64,000 nucleotides of DNA from UBA2112 sp964596695 (GTDB lineage Bacteria > Patescibacteriota > Saccharimonadia > Saccharimonadales > Saccharimonadaceae), in assembly GCA_964596695.1 (NCBI GenBank), contig CAZQVE010000001.1, positions 372,001 to 436,000 on the forward strand. Reading direction: 5' to 3'. Positions 9,095 to 17,668 of the stretch are shown piece by piece. A program made the translations under genes and the position numbers. Numbering within the stretch: position 1 is the first letter of the stretch; each line of letters opens with the position of its first letter. Under the pieces are notes generated by a model. That model was not told the origin of the DNA and ran no database searches. It saw nothing but the letters and a program-made list of their open reading frames with translations.

Positions 9095-11233
9095 ATGGGT
9101 CAACGAAGACTCGCGAACGCTCGCCCTGACGATCAGAGCAAGCGTCCTCAGGGGCAACAACGCCCAAAATCAAACAACACTGTACTGAACAACACGAGTA
9201 CCCGGAAGGGTGAGGTGTTCCGCGCACAGCGACGTACGAGTGAAAACGTTAACCTTCGTGCTAGCCAGCACGTCATTAACGTACCGGTCAACAAATCAAT
9301 TTATAACGGTTACGGTGGTCACCAGTTCAGTCTGGCTGACGCCAAAAAACAGCCCCCCACCAAGGGACCCGTTCTGAAGATCATGCCAATCGGTGGTCTC
9401 GGTGAAATGGGTATCGGCAAAAACATGATGGCTATCGAATACGATGATGAAATCATTGTTATCGACTGCGGATTTCTGTTTCCAGGTGCTGATTACCCCG
9501 GTATCAACTACATTACGCCGGATATTACGTATCTTGAGGAAAACAAGCATAAAATCCGCGGCCATATCTTTACGCACGGTCACTTGGATCACATCGGCGC
9601 GTATCGTCATGTTGCCGATAAGATTCCGGCGCCTGTATACGCCAGTAGGTTTACGCTGGGTATGCTGCAGCGCACCATGGAAGAGGCGACCAGTGGCTTT
9701 ACACCCGACTACCATGAGCTGAACCCAGAAGCGCACGAACGCGTACAGCTTGGTGATAACTTCAACATCGAACTCGTCCGTGTGAACCACTCGATCCCGG
9801 ACGCGACGGCTGTGGTTATACGTACGCCGCTTGGCGTGCTGATTGACACCGGTGACTGGCGTTTCGAAGAAAACCCGGTTGACGGTAGGAAGTTCGACCT
9901 CGAACGCCTGACTGAAATCGCCACAAAAGAAGGCATCCTGCTGCTCATGAACGAAAGTACCAACTGTGAATCGGAGGGTACGCATAATCATGGCGAGTTC
10001 GATATTCAGCAGTCAATGGGACAGGTCATGGATAAATATCCGAACAGCCGATTGATCCTGAGCTGTTTCAGCTCGCAGATTCATCGTATGCAAATGATTC
10101 TCGAAGAAGCAAAGCGGCACGACCGTAAAGTTGCCTTCGCTGGTTACAGCATGATCCAAAACCTTGAAGTCGCGCTTCGCGCGGGTACTATCAAGATTCC
10201 GAAGGACGTCGTGGTCAAGATGGAAGACATCGTCAAAATGCCTGACGGCAAGGTGACGATCGTCTGTACCGGTAGCCAGGGTGAGTTCAACGCCGTGTTG
10301 AACCGCATGGCCAGCGGTGCGCACAAATTCATCAAGATCAAAAACAGTGACGTTGTCGTCTTTAGCTCGAACCCGATCCCGGGCAATGAGAAATATGTTG
10401 TCCGTACTGTCGATGGTCTCATGCGTGAGGGTAGCGCTGTTATCCAAAACGGTAAAACGCACCTGACGGGTGTTGGCCCGCTTCACTTGAGTGGTCACGG
10501 CTATTACGACGACCATGTCAAACTGATCAACGCGCTCCACCCGACGTACTACATGCCGATTCACGGTGAGTTCCATATGCTCGTGCACAACGCAGAGTTG
10601 GCCGAGAAGGAAGCAGCGATTCCGCGAGATCACATCTTTGTCTGTGACGCCGGTGATGTTATTGAGATTACACCTGATGGCGCCAAGAAAAACGGCCGTA
10701 TTCCGGTCGGCGGTATCATGTATGACGACAGTGGCGCTATTGTCAGCGAAGTCGTGCTCAAAGACCGTATTCACATGGCAACCGAAGGTATGTTCGTGGT
10801 TGTCCTGACCGTTCAGCGTGGCAGCGGCCGTCTCATGACGAGCCCAGACATCATTAGCCGCGGGTTCATATACCTACGCGACAGTGAAGAGCTGATGGGT
10901 ACGATTCGCCAATATCTGAAGCAAAAGGCCGCCCGCAGCTTCGGTGGCAAAAAGATCGATTTGGATGTTATCAAAAAGGAGCTGAAGGACGAGATTACGC
11001 ATATCTTGTATGACCAAACTCGTCGCACGCCGATCGTTATTCCGGTGATCAACGAAATTGGCGGCGGGGGACAGAACCGCGATAACTCCGCTCGTCCGCA
11101 AGGAGCAGCTCGGCCGCCACGTACAGCCGGAGGAGTAGCGCCAAAAGCTCGTAGGTTCCCGCCACGCCAAGTTCCCGACACTGAAGCTGTTGACCCCTCA
11201 ACGCGTTCACGTGCCGAAACTCGCGCGTACTAA
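9095..11233 (+). CDS. rnj: Ribonuclease J
   Basis: 712 residues, longer than the usual 550-560. Residues 1-90 are a basic Gln/Asn/Arg-rich extension. The metallo-beta-lactamase core then begins (LKIMPIGGLGEMG), with the zinc motif HGHLDH at 161-166, a beta-CASP region (FAGYSMIQNLEVALR, CTGSQGE) and PIHGEFHML. The last 60 residues are a second basic, Pro/Arg-rich extension. RNase J is an endo- and 5'-3' exoribonuclease of mRNA turnover and 16S maturation. AAGGAG sits 11 nt before the ATG. Both extensions probably add RNA or partner contacts. Confidence 0.93.
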   Translation: MGQRRLANARPDDQSKRPQGQQRPKSNNTVLNNTSTRKGEVFRAQRRTSENVNLRASQHVINVPVNKSIYNGYGGHQFSLADAKKQPPTKGPVLKIMPIGGLGEMGIGKNMMAIEYDDEIIVIDCGFLFPGADYPGINYITPDITYLEENKHKIRGHIFTHGHLDHIGAYRHVADKIPAPVYASRFTLGMLQRTMEEATSGFTPDYHELNPEAHERVQLGDNFNIELVRVNHSIPDATAVVIRTPLGVLIDTGDWRFEENPVDGRKFDLERLTEIATKEGILLLMNESTNCESEGTHNHGEFDIQQSMGQVMDKYPNSRLILSCFSSQIHRMQMILEEAKRHDRKVAFAGYSMIQNLEVALRAGTIKIPKDVVVKMEDIVKMPDGKVTIVCTGSQGEFNAVLNRMASGAHKFIKIKNSDVVVFSSNPIPGNEKYVVRTVDGLMREGSAVIQNGKTHLTGVGPLHLSGHGYYDDHVKLINALHPTYYMPIHGEFHMLVHNAELAEKEAAIPRDHIFVCDAGDVIEITPDGAKKNGRIPVGGIMYDDSGAIVSEVVLKDRIHMATEGMFVVVLTVQRGSGRLMTSPDIISRGFIYLRDSEELMGTIRQYLKQKAARSFGGKKIDLDVIKKELKDEITHILYDQTRRTPIVIPVINEIGGGGQNRDNSARPQGAARPPRTAGGVAPKARRFPPRQVPDTEAVDPSTRSRAETRAY

Positions 11234-11241
11234 ACCAAATG

Positions 11242-11277
11242 AAAAAGCTCCGTCGTCTCAGCGGCGGAGCTTTTTTG
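11242..11277 (+). terminator. Intrinsic terminator after rnj
   Basis: AAAAGCTCCG (11243-11252) pairs with CGGAGCTTTT (11265-11274), with a U-rich tail. Confidence 0.9.
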
Positions 11278-11350
11278 TGGCCGCGCCTACTATTTTCGAT
11301 AAATCCTGAGTGCTTCAAACCACGAGCGTCTTGCAAATTGTAGTAAATTT

Positions 11351-11392
11351 TGCTATAATATCACTACTAGTAATCAGATATAATAAAATCAA
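11351..11392 (+). promoter_or_regulatory. Tandem -10 elements before ftsK
   Basis: A distal extended element, TGC plus TATAAT (11354-11359), and a proximal TATAAT (11379-11384) that ends 7 nt before ATG 11392. The proximal one would give a leaderless mRNA, the distal one a leader of about 27 nt. Confidence 0.55.
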
Positions 11393-13623
11393 TGGCTAAA
11401 AAGAGAAAAACAAAAAGAAAGAAATCCGCCAAGGTATCAGCGCCGCAGCATCGCCTGCCAGCCGGTTTTTGGCAGCAAGTGGCCGCCCTTGGTCTGATTG
11501 CCGTGTCGATTCTGCTGGTCGTCGCATGGTTCGGCGTAGGCGGTCCAGTACTCGACTGGGTACAGACGGCGGCATTGGCGCTGATCGGCTATGCGGTCTA
11601 TGTCGTGCCAATCCTCTTTATTTATGTTGCTGTCGAAATCTTCCGCGCCGAAGAAAACCGCCTGCCGTTCATAATGAAACTAGCAACAGGCCTGCTGTTA
11701 GTCTGGTTCGCCGGCCTATTCGGTTTGCCCGAAAGCAACCCGACGCATGGCGGCTGGGTAGGTGATAACCTGAATACTATGATGGCGCAGCTGGTCGACA
11801 AGCCTGTCGCGGCATTTATTTACGTGCTACTTATCCTCATCACGATACTGTTTGTTGTCCGGGTCTCGCTCGCGACGATCTTTACGAAGATTTGGGCGCT
11901 CGTGCAGACGGAGAAATTCGACGCCGACAACGTCAAGGTCATGCGCGAGGCCGCTGGAAATGGTGACGACAAAAAACCGGTGAAGTTCAAGCTCAATGCT
12001 GGCGTACCGACCGAAGAAACGGAGGAGGATGACAAATCCGGTCGTCTCTCAACGCTCCGTGGCAGTATCAAGCAGGACAAAGCCGCCGAAGATCAAGCAG
12101 CGCTCGTATCGGTTAGCGACCCCAACTGGAAGAGCCCGAGCGTGGACTTGCTGGAAAAGAAGCAGTCGCCCGCTGACGCCGGTGATGTGCAGCAAAACGC
12201 CGAAATCATCAAAGATACGCTTAGTGAGTTTAGTATTGATGTCGAGATGGAAGGTGCCAATATTGGTCCGAAGGTGACGCAATACACGCTCAAACCGCCA
12301 AGCGGCGTCAAGTTGACGCGCATTACGGCGCTCGAGACGAATATCGCACTCAACCTGGCGGCGCAATCACTCCGTATCGAAGCACCGATTCCCGGTAAAA
12401 AAGCTGTCGGTATCGAGGTACCAAACAAGAAGGCCGCCGACGTACGATTGTATGGAATTCTTACATCGAGGCAATGGGAGGGTGCGAAGGAGCCTTTGTC
12501 GTTTGCGATTGGCCGTGATATTTCCGGTGAAGCCGTCGTTGGTGAGCTTAACGCAATGCCGCACGTCCTGATAGCCGGTCAGACTGGTAGCGGTAAGTCG
12601 GTCATGATCAATACGTTACTTACCAGCTTGCTTTACCACAATAGTCCCAGTGAGATGAAGCTGATTCTTGTCGATCCGAAGCAAGTCGAGATGGCGCCGT
12701 ACGAGGATATTCCTCACTTGTTAACTCCGGTGATTACAGAGCCGGAGAAGACCATCAGCGCGCTCAAGTGGGCAATCAATGAGATGGAGCGGCGGTATAA
12801 GCTCATGCGCGAAGAAAAGGTTCGTGACATCGCGAGCTACAACAAAAAGATGAAATCCAGCCGCGGCAAGATCGAAGTGACCGACGAAGAGGGTAATCCG
12901 CAACAACATGAAGAAGGCGCTATGCCATATATCGTGATCGTCATCGACGAGTTGGCCGACCTGATGATGGTTGCCGCCCGTGACGTTGAGGCGCTGATTG
13001 TTCGCTTGGCACAAAAGGCACGTGCCGTCGGTATTCACCTAGTGCTTGCGACGCAGCGTCCGTCCGTAGATATCATCACCGGCCTTATTAAGGCGAACAT
13101 TCCGGCGCGTATTGCCTTTACGGTAGCGAGCCAGGTAGACAGCCGAACGATTCTTGACCAAGCTGGTGCCGAAAAACTCCTTGGCAAGGGTGACATGCTC
13201 ATTCTGGAGCCAAGCATGAGCAAGCCGAAGCGTCTGCAGGGCGCATGGGTGACGGACGAGGAGGTTGGCAAAGTCATGGATCATTTGCGTACACAGTCCG
13301 CGCCTCAGTATAACGACGAGATTATCAGTCAACCGGTTCAGCTCAATGGCCGGGGCGGCGTGGTGATGGACTTTAATACAGACACTAGCGGCGACCAGAC
13401 ATATCAGGAAGCACTGCGAATTGTCGTAGATAGCGGCAAGGCGAGTGCTAGCTTGCTGCAACGGCGTTTGGGTATCGGCTATGCTAAAGCTGCGCGCTAT
13501 ATCGACACGATGGAAGAGCAAGGCATTGTCGGTCAGGCGAGTGGCAACTCTAAGCCACGCGATGTGCTGGTTACTAGCCTCGACCAACTCGGTGGCGGTG
13601 ATGACGACGAAGAGCTTGGTTAG
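11392..13623 (+). CDS. ftsK: DNA translocase FtsK/SpoIIIE
   Basis: 743 residues. A lysine-rich start is followed by four membrane helices within residues 25-160, a short acidic linker, and the motor from about 265. Walker A GQTGSGKS is at 396-403 and Walker B reads IVIVIDELADL. RPSVDIITGLIK and the C-terminal winged-helix gamma domain (SASLLQRRLGIGYAKAARY) complete the family order. It pumps chromosome DNA through the division septum. The linker is short compared with E. coli FtsK, as in SpoIIIE-type proteins. Confidence 0.95.
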   Translation: MAKKRKTKRKKSAKVSAPQHRLPAGFWQQVAALGLIAVSILLVVAWFGVGGPVLDWVQTAALALIGYAVYVVPILFIYVAVEIFRAEENRLPFIMKLATGLLLVWFAGLFGLPESNPTHGGWVGDNLNTMMAQLVDKPVAAFIYVLLILITILFVVRVSLATIFTKIWALVQTEKFDADNVKVMREAAGNGDDKKPVKFKLNAGVPTEETEEDDKSGRLSTLRGSIKQDKAAEDQAALVSVSDPNWKSPSVDLLEKKQSPADAGDVQQNAEIIKDTLSEFSIDVEMEGANIGPKVTQYTLKPPSGVKLTRITALETNIALNLAAQSLRIEAPIPGKKAVGIEVPNKKAADVRLYGILTSRQWEGAKEPLSFAIGRDISGEAVVGELNAMPHVLIAGQTGSGKSVMINTLLTSLLYHNSPSEMKLILVDPKQVEMAPYEDIPHLLTPVITEPEKTISALKWAINEMERRYKLMREEKVRDIASYNKKMKSSRGKIEVTDEEGNPQQHEEGAMPYIVIVIDELADLMMVAARDVEALIVRLAQKARAVGIHLVLATQRPSVDIITGLIKANIPARIAFTVASQVDSRTILDQAGAEKLLGKGDMLILEPSMSKPKRLQGAWVTDEEVGKVMDHLRTQSAPQYNDEIISQPVQLNGRGGVVMDFNTDTSGDQTYQEALRIVVDSGKASASLLQRRLGIGYAKAARYIDTMEEQGIVGQASGNSKPRDVLVTSLDQLGGGDDDEELG

Positions 13624-13653
13624 GGCAAGTTACCCGCATAATACTGAATTTCA

Positions 13654-13682
13654 TTGACATATTATGTCTTTTGGCGTGCAAT
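13654..13682 (+). promoter_or_regulatory. Classical sigma70-type promoter for the SDR gene
   Basis: TTGACA (13654-13659), a 17-nt spacer, and TGCAAT (13677-13682). The start codon is 78 nt downstream. The leader can form a small hairpin, TCTGG (13707-13711) with CCAGA (13722-13726). Confidence 0.55.
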
Positions 13683-13759
13683 AGAGGCACTACTCAGAGG
13701 TGAAGGTCTGGGAGCTCATTTCCAGAGTTTACCTATCTACCTACTATGGAAGGTGCATC

Positions 13760-14662
13760 ATGTTTGGAGAGAAGCGGTCCCTCCGGGGAAACCGCGTGTT
13801 CATTACAGGTGTTGGGCGACGCATCAATGATATGCCCGGTATCGGCGAAAGGCTCGCATATGCCCTCGTCGAGAAGGGCGCCAAGGTGTTCATCACCGGT
13901 GTTGAGCGTCATGAACTGACGAGAGTTGCCGCCAAGTGCAATGCCATCGGCATGCAAGCCGGCACCGGCGGGCACGCCTATTGCACATACTGCGACGTCC
14001 GAGATCTCAAGCAGGTGAAGGACGCCGTCAATATGGCAGTCGGCAGGATGGGCGGCCTCGATACGTTCGTTGCCAATGCTGGCGTCGCCAAGTTCCTCGT
14101 CATCGAAGACGGTGATTCGGATTTGTTCATGCAACACGTGAACGTGAATTTCGTCGGCGTGTACAACACTATCCATGCCTGTGCGCCGCACATCAAGCAC
14201 AAGGACGGCTACGGCCTGGTCAATGCCTCTCAGGGCGGTATCGTTGCCCTTCCGGGCATGGCGCCAGGCTATGGCGCGACCAAGGCAGCCGTCATCAAGC
14301 TGGGCGAGGGCTACAACCTCGAACTGGTTGGTACGGGTGCTCGTTGCGGCGTTCTGTGCATGGCGGAGCATGAAAGTCCGATGGAGGAGGAGTTCAAGGA
14401 ACCGATTCCTCGCGCGTTGATGAGAGACAACCCGTTGCTCAGGAAGTCTCACAAAGCACGTAATCCAGAGGACGCGATTCGGGCCATCGTTTGCGGGATC
14501 GAGCGCCGAAGCCTCTACATCGACGTCCCTCGCTATGCAGCGCTGGCTCGGTGTTTTCCGGCCATCACCAACTTCTTTGCGCGTGGCATGGTTCGGAACC
14601 CGCAACGCGCGATGGCGTTGGCACGAGACGAAGTGGCCGCTTCCAAGGAAACAATCGACTAG
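13760..14662 (+). CDS. Short-chain dehydrogenase/reductase (SDR), probably acquired
   Basis: 300 residues from ATG 13760, preceded by GGAAGGTG at good spacing; an upstream in-frame ATG at 13700 has no such site. The Rossmann start has TG (16-17) and GIG (27-29) separated by an unusual insertion, NAG at 106-108, and the catalytic Ser157, Tyr171 and Lys175 in YGATK. It would be an NAD(P)-dependent oxidoreductase of unknown substrate. The last 50 residues are basic. Codon choice is richer in GC3 than the flanking ftsK and exonuclease genes, and it is a monocistronic cassette with its own promoter, leader and terminator, which suggests transfer, perhaps from an actinobacterium. Confidence 0.85.
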   Translation: MFGEKRSLRGNRVFITGVGRRINDMPGIGERLAYALVEKGAKVFITGVERHELTRVAAKCNAIGMQAGTGGHAYCTYCDVRDLKQVKDAVNMAVGRMGGLDTFVANAGVAKFLVIEDGDSDLFMQHVNVNFVGVYNTIHACAPHIKHKDGYGLVNASQGGIVALPGMAPGYGATKAAVIKLGEGYNLELVGTGARCGVLCMAEHESPMEEEFKEPIPRALMRDNPLLRKSHKARNPEDAIRAIVCGIERRSLYIDVPRYAALARCFPAITNFFARGMVRNPQRAMALARDEVAASKETID

Positions 14663-14687
14663 GCGAACTCTCAGAGCTCGCCGGAAG

Positions 14688-14727
14688 GCCCGCCGGTTTA
14701 CTCGCGGCCAACCGGCGGGCTCTTTTC
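14688..14727 (+). terminator. Intrinsic terminator after the SDR gene
   Basis: GCCCGCCGGTT (14688-14698) pairs perfectly with AACCGGCGGGC (14710-14720), followed by TCTTTTCTT. It separates the convergent SDR and exonuclease genes. Confidence 0.92.
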
Positions 14728-15363
14728 TTAGGAGAGGTTATCGAGTGAGTCGTATCTGCTACCAAGCAGTGCAGCCAGGCCAAAGTGAATCTTTTGCTGG
14801 TACTGGGCGTCTTCCAGGGCGTGGTGGGTAAAATCGCCGTCGGGCAGTATCTCTGGCGGCAGCTTGCTTTTTTTCGTATGGTCCCAGTCCCAGCCAACGA
14901 GCGGCATAGCGAGGGTTTTGAGATCGAACGCAGCGATACCATGTGGGTTCTCTAGGCGGGATTTTGCGAATGCAACATCCACGTGTGCCCAGTCAAATGC
15001 TGCGTTGAAGGCAGTGAAGACTGCCTTTTTACCGGTTTTTTGAGAGAGTTCGTCGAGCCAACCTCTGTATCGTTCCATGACCACTGCGAGTATGGGCGCT
15101 TCATCCATGAGGCGTTCATGCTCAAGGCCGTGCTCTTCGCAAAACTCCCGGTGACCAGGCAGATATCTTTTGGAATACGGTCGAATCTCACTATAGAAGC
15201 TTTCGCCTGTCGGGCTCGCGGCACCGATTGACAGCATGGAGCCGTATCCCGCGATACCGTCCGCCTCGACATCCACATCGACGTATAGTTGCGGTGCGGC
15301 CAACACCTTTTTCCGGCCCTCGGTCCATAAACGTTGTTTTTCCATAGAGAAAAATCCTTTCAT
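14728..15363 (-). CDS. DnaQ-like 3'-5' exonuclease (DEDDh)
   Basis: 211 residues. The first acidic pair lies in DVDVEADG (near residues 29-34), the second motif in FTAFNAAFDWAHVDVAF, and the third is HHALEDAQYQ, giving the DEDDh set. This fold covers proofreading subunits and RNase T or oligoribonuclease-type enzymes; the substrate cannot be assigned. The start at 15363 is favoured by a -10 element 6 nt upstream; an in-frame ATG at 15345 (residue 7) is the alternative. Confidence 0.8.
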   Translation of the reverse strand: MKGFFSMEKQRLWTEGRKKVLAAPQLYVDVDVEADGIAGYGSMLSIGAASPTGESFYSEIRPYSKRYLPGHREFCEEHGLEHERLMDEAPILAVVMERYRGWLDELSQKTGKKAVFTAFNAAFDWAHVDVAFAKSRLENPHGIAAFDLKTLAMPLVGWDWDHTKKSKLPPEILPDGDFTHHALEDAQYQQKIHFGLAALLGSRYDSLDNLS

Positions 15364-15375
15364 TTAGGTTATATA
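15364..15375 (-). promoter_or_regulatory. -10 promoter, leaderless start (exonuclease)
   Basis: On the minus strand TATATA (15375-15370), 6 nt, then ATG at 15363. Confidence 0.5.
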
Positions 15376-15475
15376 TTGTCGAGAGTGGGCGAAAGCGAGC
15401 GTCGCTCCTTTTGCCAAACTGTCCTAGTGTATCACGAATTAATGGTCGGGGCTAGCTTTTTACAGAGGTATAAGG

Positions 15476-15550
15476 TATAATTATGGAGTTATCAACTCAG
15501 CTTGCATATAGTTAGTGCAAGCATCCATACGGATTAATATGGATTCCGAA
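15476..15550 (+). promoter_or_regulatory. rpsF promoter and structured leader
   Basis: TATAAT at 15476-15481 is followed by a leader with two adjacent hairpins: CTTGCA (15501-15506)/TGCAAG (15516-15521) and ATCCATA (15523-15529)/TATGGAT (15538-15544). The second ends just before the Shine-Dalgarno AAGGAGG (15549-15555). Position and operon make an S6:S18 autoregulatory leader possible. That is an inference, since I could not test it against the known motif. Confidence 0.5.
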
Positions 15551-15561
15551 GGAGGAAATCT

Positions 15562-15924
15562 GTGAAAGAATACGAACTAACCGTTCTGATTCATCCTGAT
15601 CTCGAAGCAGATCTGGAAAAGCCGCTGACAAAAGTCCGCGACATCGTAAAGGGCGCCGGTGGTGAAATCACCAGCGAGGACAACTGGGGCAAGAAGAAGC
15701 TTGCCTACAAAATCAATCGCGAAGACTTCGCCGTGTACGTCTATATGGACGTCAAGTTGCCGGCGGACGCACCGCTCAAGATCAGCAACACGCTGAACAT
15801 TACCGACGAAGTACTGCGCTATCTGCTCGTAAAGGTAGACGAAAAGGGCCGCGCACTGTTGGCTGAAGATAAAAAACGCGCCAAAGACAGCGACGAAGGT
15901 AACACCGAAGAAAAGGGAGAGTAA
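15562..15924 (+). CDS. rpsF: 30S ribosomal protein bS6
   Basis: 120 residues, starting at GTG 15562 with AAGGAGG six nt upstream. The opening MKEYELTVLIHPDLE, the segment EDNWGKKKLAYKI and the following YVYMDVKLPADAP are typical of S6, which pairs with S18 on the 30S platform. A charged tail of about 20 residues follows. It is the first gene of rpsF-ssb-rpsR-efp; ssb begins 2 nt after the stop. Confidence 0.96.
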   Translation: MKEYELTVLIHPDLEADLEKPLTKVRDIVKGAGGEITSEDNWGKKKLAYKINREDFAVYVYMDVKLPADAPLKISNTLNITDEVLRYLLVKVDEKGRALLAEDKKRAKDSDEGNTEEKGE

Positions 15925-15926
15925 GG

Positions 15927-16367
15927 ATGGCACGGAGTATCAACCAAGTTATTTTGATGGGTCGCCTCACGCGTGATCCTGAGAGCCGTACGACGCCAAG
16001 CGGCAAGACAGTTACCAGCTTTAGTCTGGCTGTCGACCGCCAAACGCAAGATGACCAAGCAGACTTTTTTGACATTACCGCCTGGGAAAAGACCGGCGAA
16101 CTAGTTCAGCAATATCTGAGCAAGGGTCGTCGCTGCCTCGTACAGGGACGTTTGCGCCAAGACAGTTGGGATGACAAAGACACCGGCAAAAGGCGTAGTA
16201 AAGTCGAGGTCGTTGCAAACGACGTGACATTCCTCGACGGTCCAAGCGGCGATAACAGCGGTTCAAGCGCTTCATCCAAGCCGGCTGCTGACAAAAAGAA
16301 ATCCGAAGATGTCGTTATCGAAGATATCGACGACAAACCAATTGATTTAAGCGAGATACCATTCTAG
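15927..16367 (+). CDS. ssb: Single-stranded DNA-binding protein
   Basis: 146 residues: OB-fold (INQVILMGRLTRDPE, then FDITAWEK and GRRCLVQGRLR) to about residue 105, then a disordered linker rich in Ser/Asp/Lys and the acidic tip LSEIPF that recruits repair and replication partners. It coats ssDNA. It lies between rpsF and rpsR as in most bacteria. Confidence 0.97.
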   Translation: MARSINQVILMGRLTRDPESRTTPSGKTVTSFSLAVDRQTQDDQADFFDITAWEKTGELVQQYLSKGRRCLVQGRLRQDSWDDKDTGKRRSKVEVVANDVTFLDGPSGDNSGSSASSKPAADKKKSEDVVIEDIDDKPIDLSEIPF

Positions 16368-16374
16368 GAGCATT

Positions 16375-16572
16375 ATGAAACGATTTAAGAAAGATACCCC
16401 CGCATACTTTGACTACAAAGACCCGAAGACACTGTTGCGATTTGTTAACATGTACGGTCAGATCGAACCGATCTCCAAGACTGGCTTGTCTGCGAAACAA
16501 CAACGCCAACTCGCTGTCGCGATCAAACGTGCACGTCACTTGGCTCTGGTACCGTTCGTAACGAACAATTAG
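16375..16572 (+). CDS. rpsR: 30S ribosomal protein bS18
   Basis: 65 residues with DYKDPKTLLRFVNMYGQI and ISKTGLSAKQQRQLAVAIKRARHLALVPF, the conserved S18 core. TAGGAGCATT gives the Shine-Dalgarno. In most bacteria rplI (bL9) follows; here efp follows at once and no rplI is in the window. Confidence 0.97.
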   Translation: MKRFKKDTPAYFDYKDPKTLLRFVNMYGQIEPISKTGLSAKQQRQLAVAIKRARHLALVPFVTNN

Positions 16573-16583
16573 GAGGCGCCCTC

Positions 16584-17144
16584 ATGTATCAACCTACTGA
16601 CCTCAAAAAAGGTACGGTTTGCCAGCTAGACGGCAAACCTTACCGCGTCGTCGAGTATTCCCAAAAAGTCATGGGACGTGGCGGCAGTATCGTTAACGTT
16701 AAGCTCAAGAATCTGATTGACGGCAGTGTCATCCCAAAGACATTCAAGGGTCAAGACAAGATTGAGCGCGCCGAAGTGACGAACAAGACCGTGCAATATT
16801 TGTATTCAGACGGTACCGATTTTCACTTTATGGACCCTCAAACATTTGAGCAATTTCAGCTGAACGCGGATATCGTGGATACGGCTGCTCAGTACCTAAA
16901 GGAAGGCGACGAATTAGCGTTGCAGTTCTTTGGCGACCGTGTAATCAACGTTGAGCTGGCGAAGAACCTCTATCTGGAAGTGACCTATACCGAAGACGTC
17001 GTCAAAGGCGACACGACTAGTAGTGTGCTGAAAGATGCGACGCTTGAGACGGGCCTTGTCGTCAAGGTGCCGGCTTTTATCAAGGTCGGTGATATCGTAT
17101 CTGTTGACACGTCGACCGGCGAATATCGCGAACGGAAGAAGTAA
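16584..17144 (+). CDS. efp: Elongation factor P
   Basis: 186 residues with the three-domain EF-P layout (KOW-like, OB, OB). It relieves ribosomes stalled at polyproline, which fits the many proline-rich proteins nearby. The modified loop reads KVMGRGGSI, so Arg32 stands at the tip where E. coli has a modified Lys34. Arg at this position is seen in rhamnosylated EF-Ps; no modification enzyme is visible here, so the Arg may be unmodified. TAGGAGG precedes the ATG. The stop overlaps the next start (TAATG). Confidence 0.95.
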   Translation: MYQPTDLKKGTVCQLDGKPYRVVEYSQKVMGRGGSIVNVKLKNLIDGSVIPKTFKGQDKIERAEVTNKTVQYLYSDGTDFHFMDPQTFEQFQLNADIVDTAAQYLKEGDELALQFFGDRVINVELAKNLYLEVTYTEDVVKGDTTSSVLKDATLETGLVVKVPAFIKVGDIVSVDTSTGEYRERKK

Positions 17145-17668
17145 TGTCCGAACGAGTAAAGTCGCTTGTCGTGGCTAATCTTGCTCACCCCGTATTAGGG
17201 CTGGGAGGTGATACGAAAAAGCTTCCGTTGCATATTACGATCGTTCCGCCGTTTCGGCACGATAGGATTGCAACGGGTCATATTTCACGTTGTATTGCTG
17301 AAGAGCTCGAATGTATCGATCCGTTTACTATCGTTGCTCATGAAGAAGCGATGATGGAAGTTAACGAAAGGGACGGCAAAGAGGGAGTGCTTGCTCGACG
17401 AGTAGGTGCGCGAACGCTCCACACCGTGCATAACTTGCTTATACCGGTAGTGCGGCAAATTCCCGGGGTTGAAATGAACACGAAGTATGCGTTCGATCAA
17501 TATAACCCGCACGCAACACATACCGAAACGCAAAGGTTAAGCGTAGACGACAGGCGCTACATTGATGCACTTTACTTGTTTCAAAAAACGAAGTTATCGC
17601 ACGGTCACCCCGTATGGTATGTGGCTGCGAAATACGCGTTAGGCAAAGACCATGAAGCAGCGTCTTGA
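17144..17668 (+). CDS. 2H phosphoesterase-like protein
   Basis: 174 residues with two H-x-T motifs: LHITIVPPF near residue 29 and YNPHATHT near residue 122. Such a pair defines the 2H superfamily (RNA 2',3'-cyclic phosphodiesterases, ThpR/LigT-like). It may act on RNA ends or nucleotides; the substrate is unknown. It overlaps efp by one nucleotide and tlyA by 17, so it is embedded in a translation and ribosome operon. Confidence 0.7.
   Translation: MSERVKSLVVANLAHPVLGLGGDTKKLPLHITIVPPFRHDRIATGHISRCIAEELECIDPFTIVAHEEAMMEVNERDGKEGVLARRVGARTLHTVHNLLIPVVRQIPGVEMNTKYAFDQYNPHATHTETQRLSVDDRRYIDALYLFQKTKLSHGHPVWYVAAKYALGKDHEAAS

Noticed and set aside
9296..10774. Two long minus-strand frames (231 and 253 aa) opposite rnj
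   Set aside because: They lie wholly inside rnj, have no promoter or Shine-Dalgarno, and their composition (many Arg, His, Val, Asp) is that expected of a codon shadow.
13733..14605. Minus-strand frame of 290 aa opposite the SDR gene
   Set aside because: The SDR product has all motifs of its family; the opposite frame is a by-product of high GC3.
13760..14662. SDR as an enoyl-ACP reductase or fatty-acid synthesis enzyme partnering the acyl-CoA dehydrogenase
   Set aside because: The YGATK motif and NAG fit classical SDRs, but nothing identifies the substrate, and the two genes are 12 kb apart.
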